Shown here piece after piece: positions 5,658-5,869 of a DNA stretch of 5,869 nt. Location of the stretch: assembly GCA_017458865.1 (NCBI GenBank), contig JAFSZW010000351.1, positions 1 through 5,869 of the forward strand, given 5' to 3'. The position numbers were made by a program, and so were the translations under genes. Within the stretch, counting starts at the first letter, position 1. Each line of letters starts with the position of its first letter. The stretch is from Clostridia bacterium. GTDB lineage: Bacteria > Bacillota > Clostridia > Christensenellales > Aristaeellaceae. The notes under the pieces were generated by a model. That model was not told the DNA's origin. It saw nothing but the letters and a program-made list of their open reading frames with translations, and searched no databases.

Positions 5658-5869
5658 ACCTTTCACCTCCGCTTGATGTGCTACAAGAAATGGTTTAATC
5701 ACATAGTCATCCGGCATGGCAGAAATTGCCTTGTCTATCACACTGCTCATACCTTCTTCATCTTTCGTCGCGCTGTTCCTGCGCACTTCATTCACCAGCC
5801 ACGAATACTCGCCAAGAGGCTTGCACGCATCAAGTAATGCCTTGTTCCTTCCCATGTTCACATTCAGCA
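5463..5869 (-). CDS. Rpn-family nuclease / putative transposase, C-terminal part (5' end outside window)
   Basis: The frame has no stop up to the window edge (reading LNVNMGRNK at its visible start), so this is the last 134 residues of a longer protein. The pattern NMGRNKALLDACKPLGEYSWLV (about residues 4-25), then DDYVIKPFLVAHQAEVKGMLLTEYNE (about 52-77), EDGRREGR repeats and a C-terminal two-helix segment LVSLVKDGILSIRDAAERAG is typical of Rpn / PD-(D/E)XK transposase-like proteins of Bacillota. The catalytic nuclease domain would be N-terminal and cannot be seen. Family members are DNA endonucleases linked to recombination and phage defence. A nested start exists at 5657. The stop is TAG at 5463-5465. 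The family call rests on sequence pattern from memory, not a search, and the frame is undamaged in the window. Confidence 0.8.
   Translation of the reverse strand, partial: LNVNMGRNKALLDACKPLGEYSWLVNEVRRNSATKDEEGMSSVIDKAISAMPDDYVIKPFLVAHQAEVKGMLLTEYNEVEQMELFKEDGRREGRIEGRIDALVSLVKDGILSIRDAAERAGIPEAAFEQKIVAK
5571..5594 (-). repeat. 12-bp coding tandem repeat (two units) in the Rpn gene
   Basis: GATCCGACCTTC (5571-5582) and GATGCGACCTTC (5583-5594) differ at one base. On the minus strand each unit encodes E-G-R-I, giving GRIEGRID. The neighbouring copy has a single unit (GRIK), so the two copies differ by exactly one repeat, or 4 residues. EGR-type repeats of variable number are common in this protein family. 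Confidence 0.75.
5666..5670 (-). promoter_or_regulatory. Internal ribosome binding site in the Rpn gene
   Basis: Perfect GGAGG on the minus strand, 8 nt before the in-frame ATG 5657. It is the key evidence for a nested small protein. Confidence 0.45.

Noticed and set aside
5059..5733. Insertion sequence bounded by direct repeats
   Set aside because: The repeats are Rpn gene ends. No terminal inverted repeats, target duplication or transposase of an IS family can be seen. 'Transposase' in the Rpn family name does not imply an IS here.

Overview
The window looks like a chromosomal stretch of a low- to mid-GC Bacillota (Firmicutes), most likely a gut-associated member of Erysipelotrichia or Clostridia. 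This is inferred from strong AGGAG-type ribosome binding sites, a PgcA-type phosphoglucomutase, a Firmicutes-style SSS symporter and C-terminal parts of Rpn/PD-(D/E)XK 'putative transposase' proteins, which are abundant in those groups. The species cannot be named from sequence alone. Every gene I can support lies on the minus strand, so the genes read from the right end of the window to the left.

From right to left in transcription order: (1) 5463-5869 is the 3' part of an Rpn-family gene cut by the window edge. (2) 5059-5372 is a diverged, nearly adjacent second copy of the 3' end of that gene. Its large reading frame is broken by a +1 frameshift near 5324-5328, and it has lost the ancestral stop codon. 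(3) About 4506-5058 is an A/T-richer stretch with no supportable gene. (4) 3405-4505 encodes a secreted metallophosphoesterase. (5) 1486-3210 encodes phosphoglucomutase PgcA, with its own promoter (TATAAT at 3262-3267) and a strong intrinsic terminator (1428-1459). (6) About 1091-1427 is a G/C-rich, hairpin-rich leader. (7) 1-1076 is the N-terminal 358 residues of a sodium:solute symporter that runs off the left edge.

The left two thirds (symporter, PgcA, phosphoesterase) look like ordinary genes in separate transcription units; nothing shows that they form one pathway. The Rpn region is the interesting part. In both copies an ATG (5657 and 5294) sits 8 nt after a perfect GGAGG, at the same position inside the gene. 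This would allow a stand-alone C-terminal small protein of 64 or 70 residues. That layout matches the known E. coli Rpn arrangement, in which a nested C-terminal product (RpnS) acts as antitoxin to the full-length nuclease. In the second copy the frameshift destroys the long frame but leaves the small frame intact, so the remnant may be a free-standing antitoxin-like gene and not just debris. This is a hypothesis from layout; nothing in the window proves expression.
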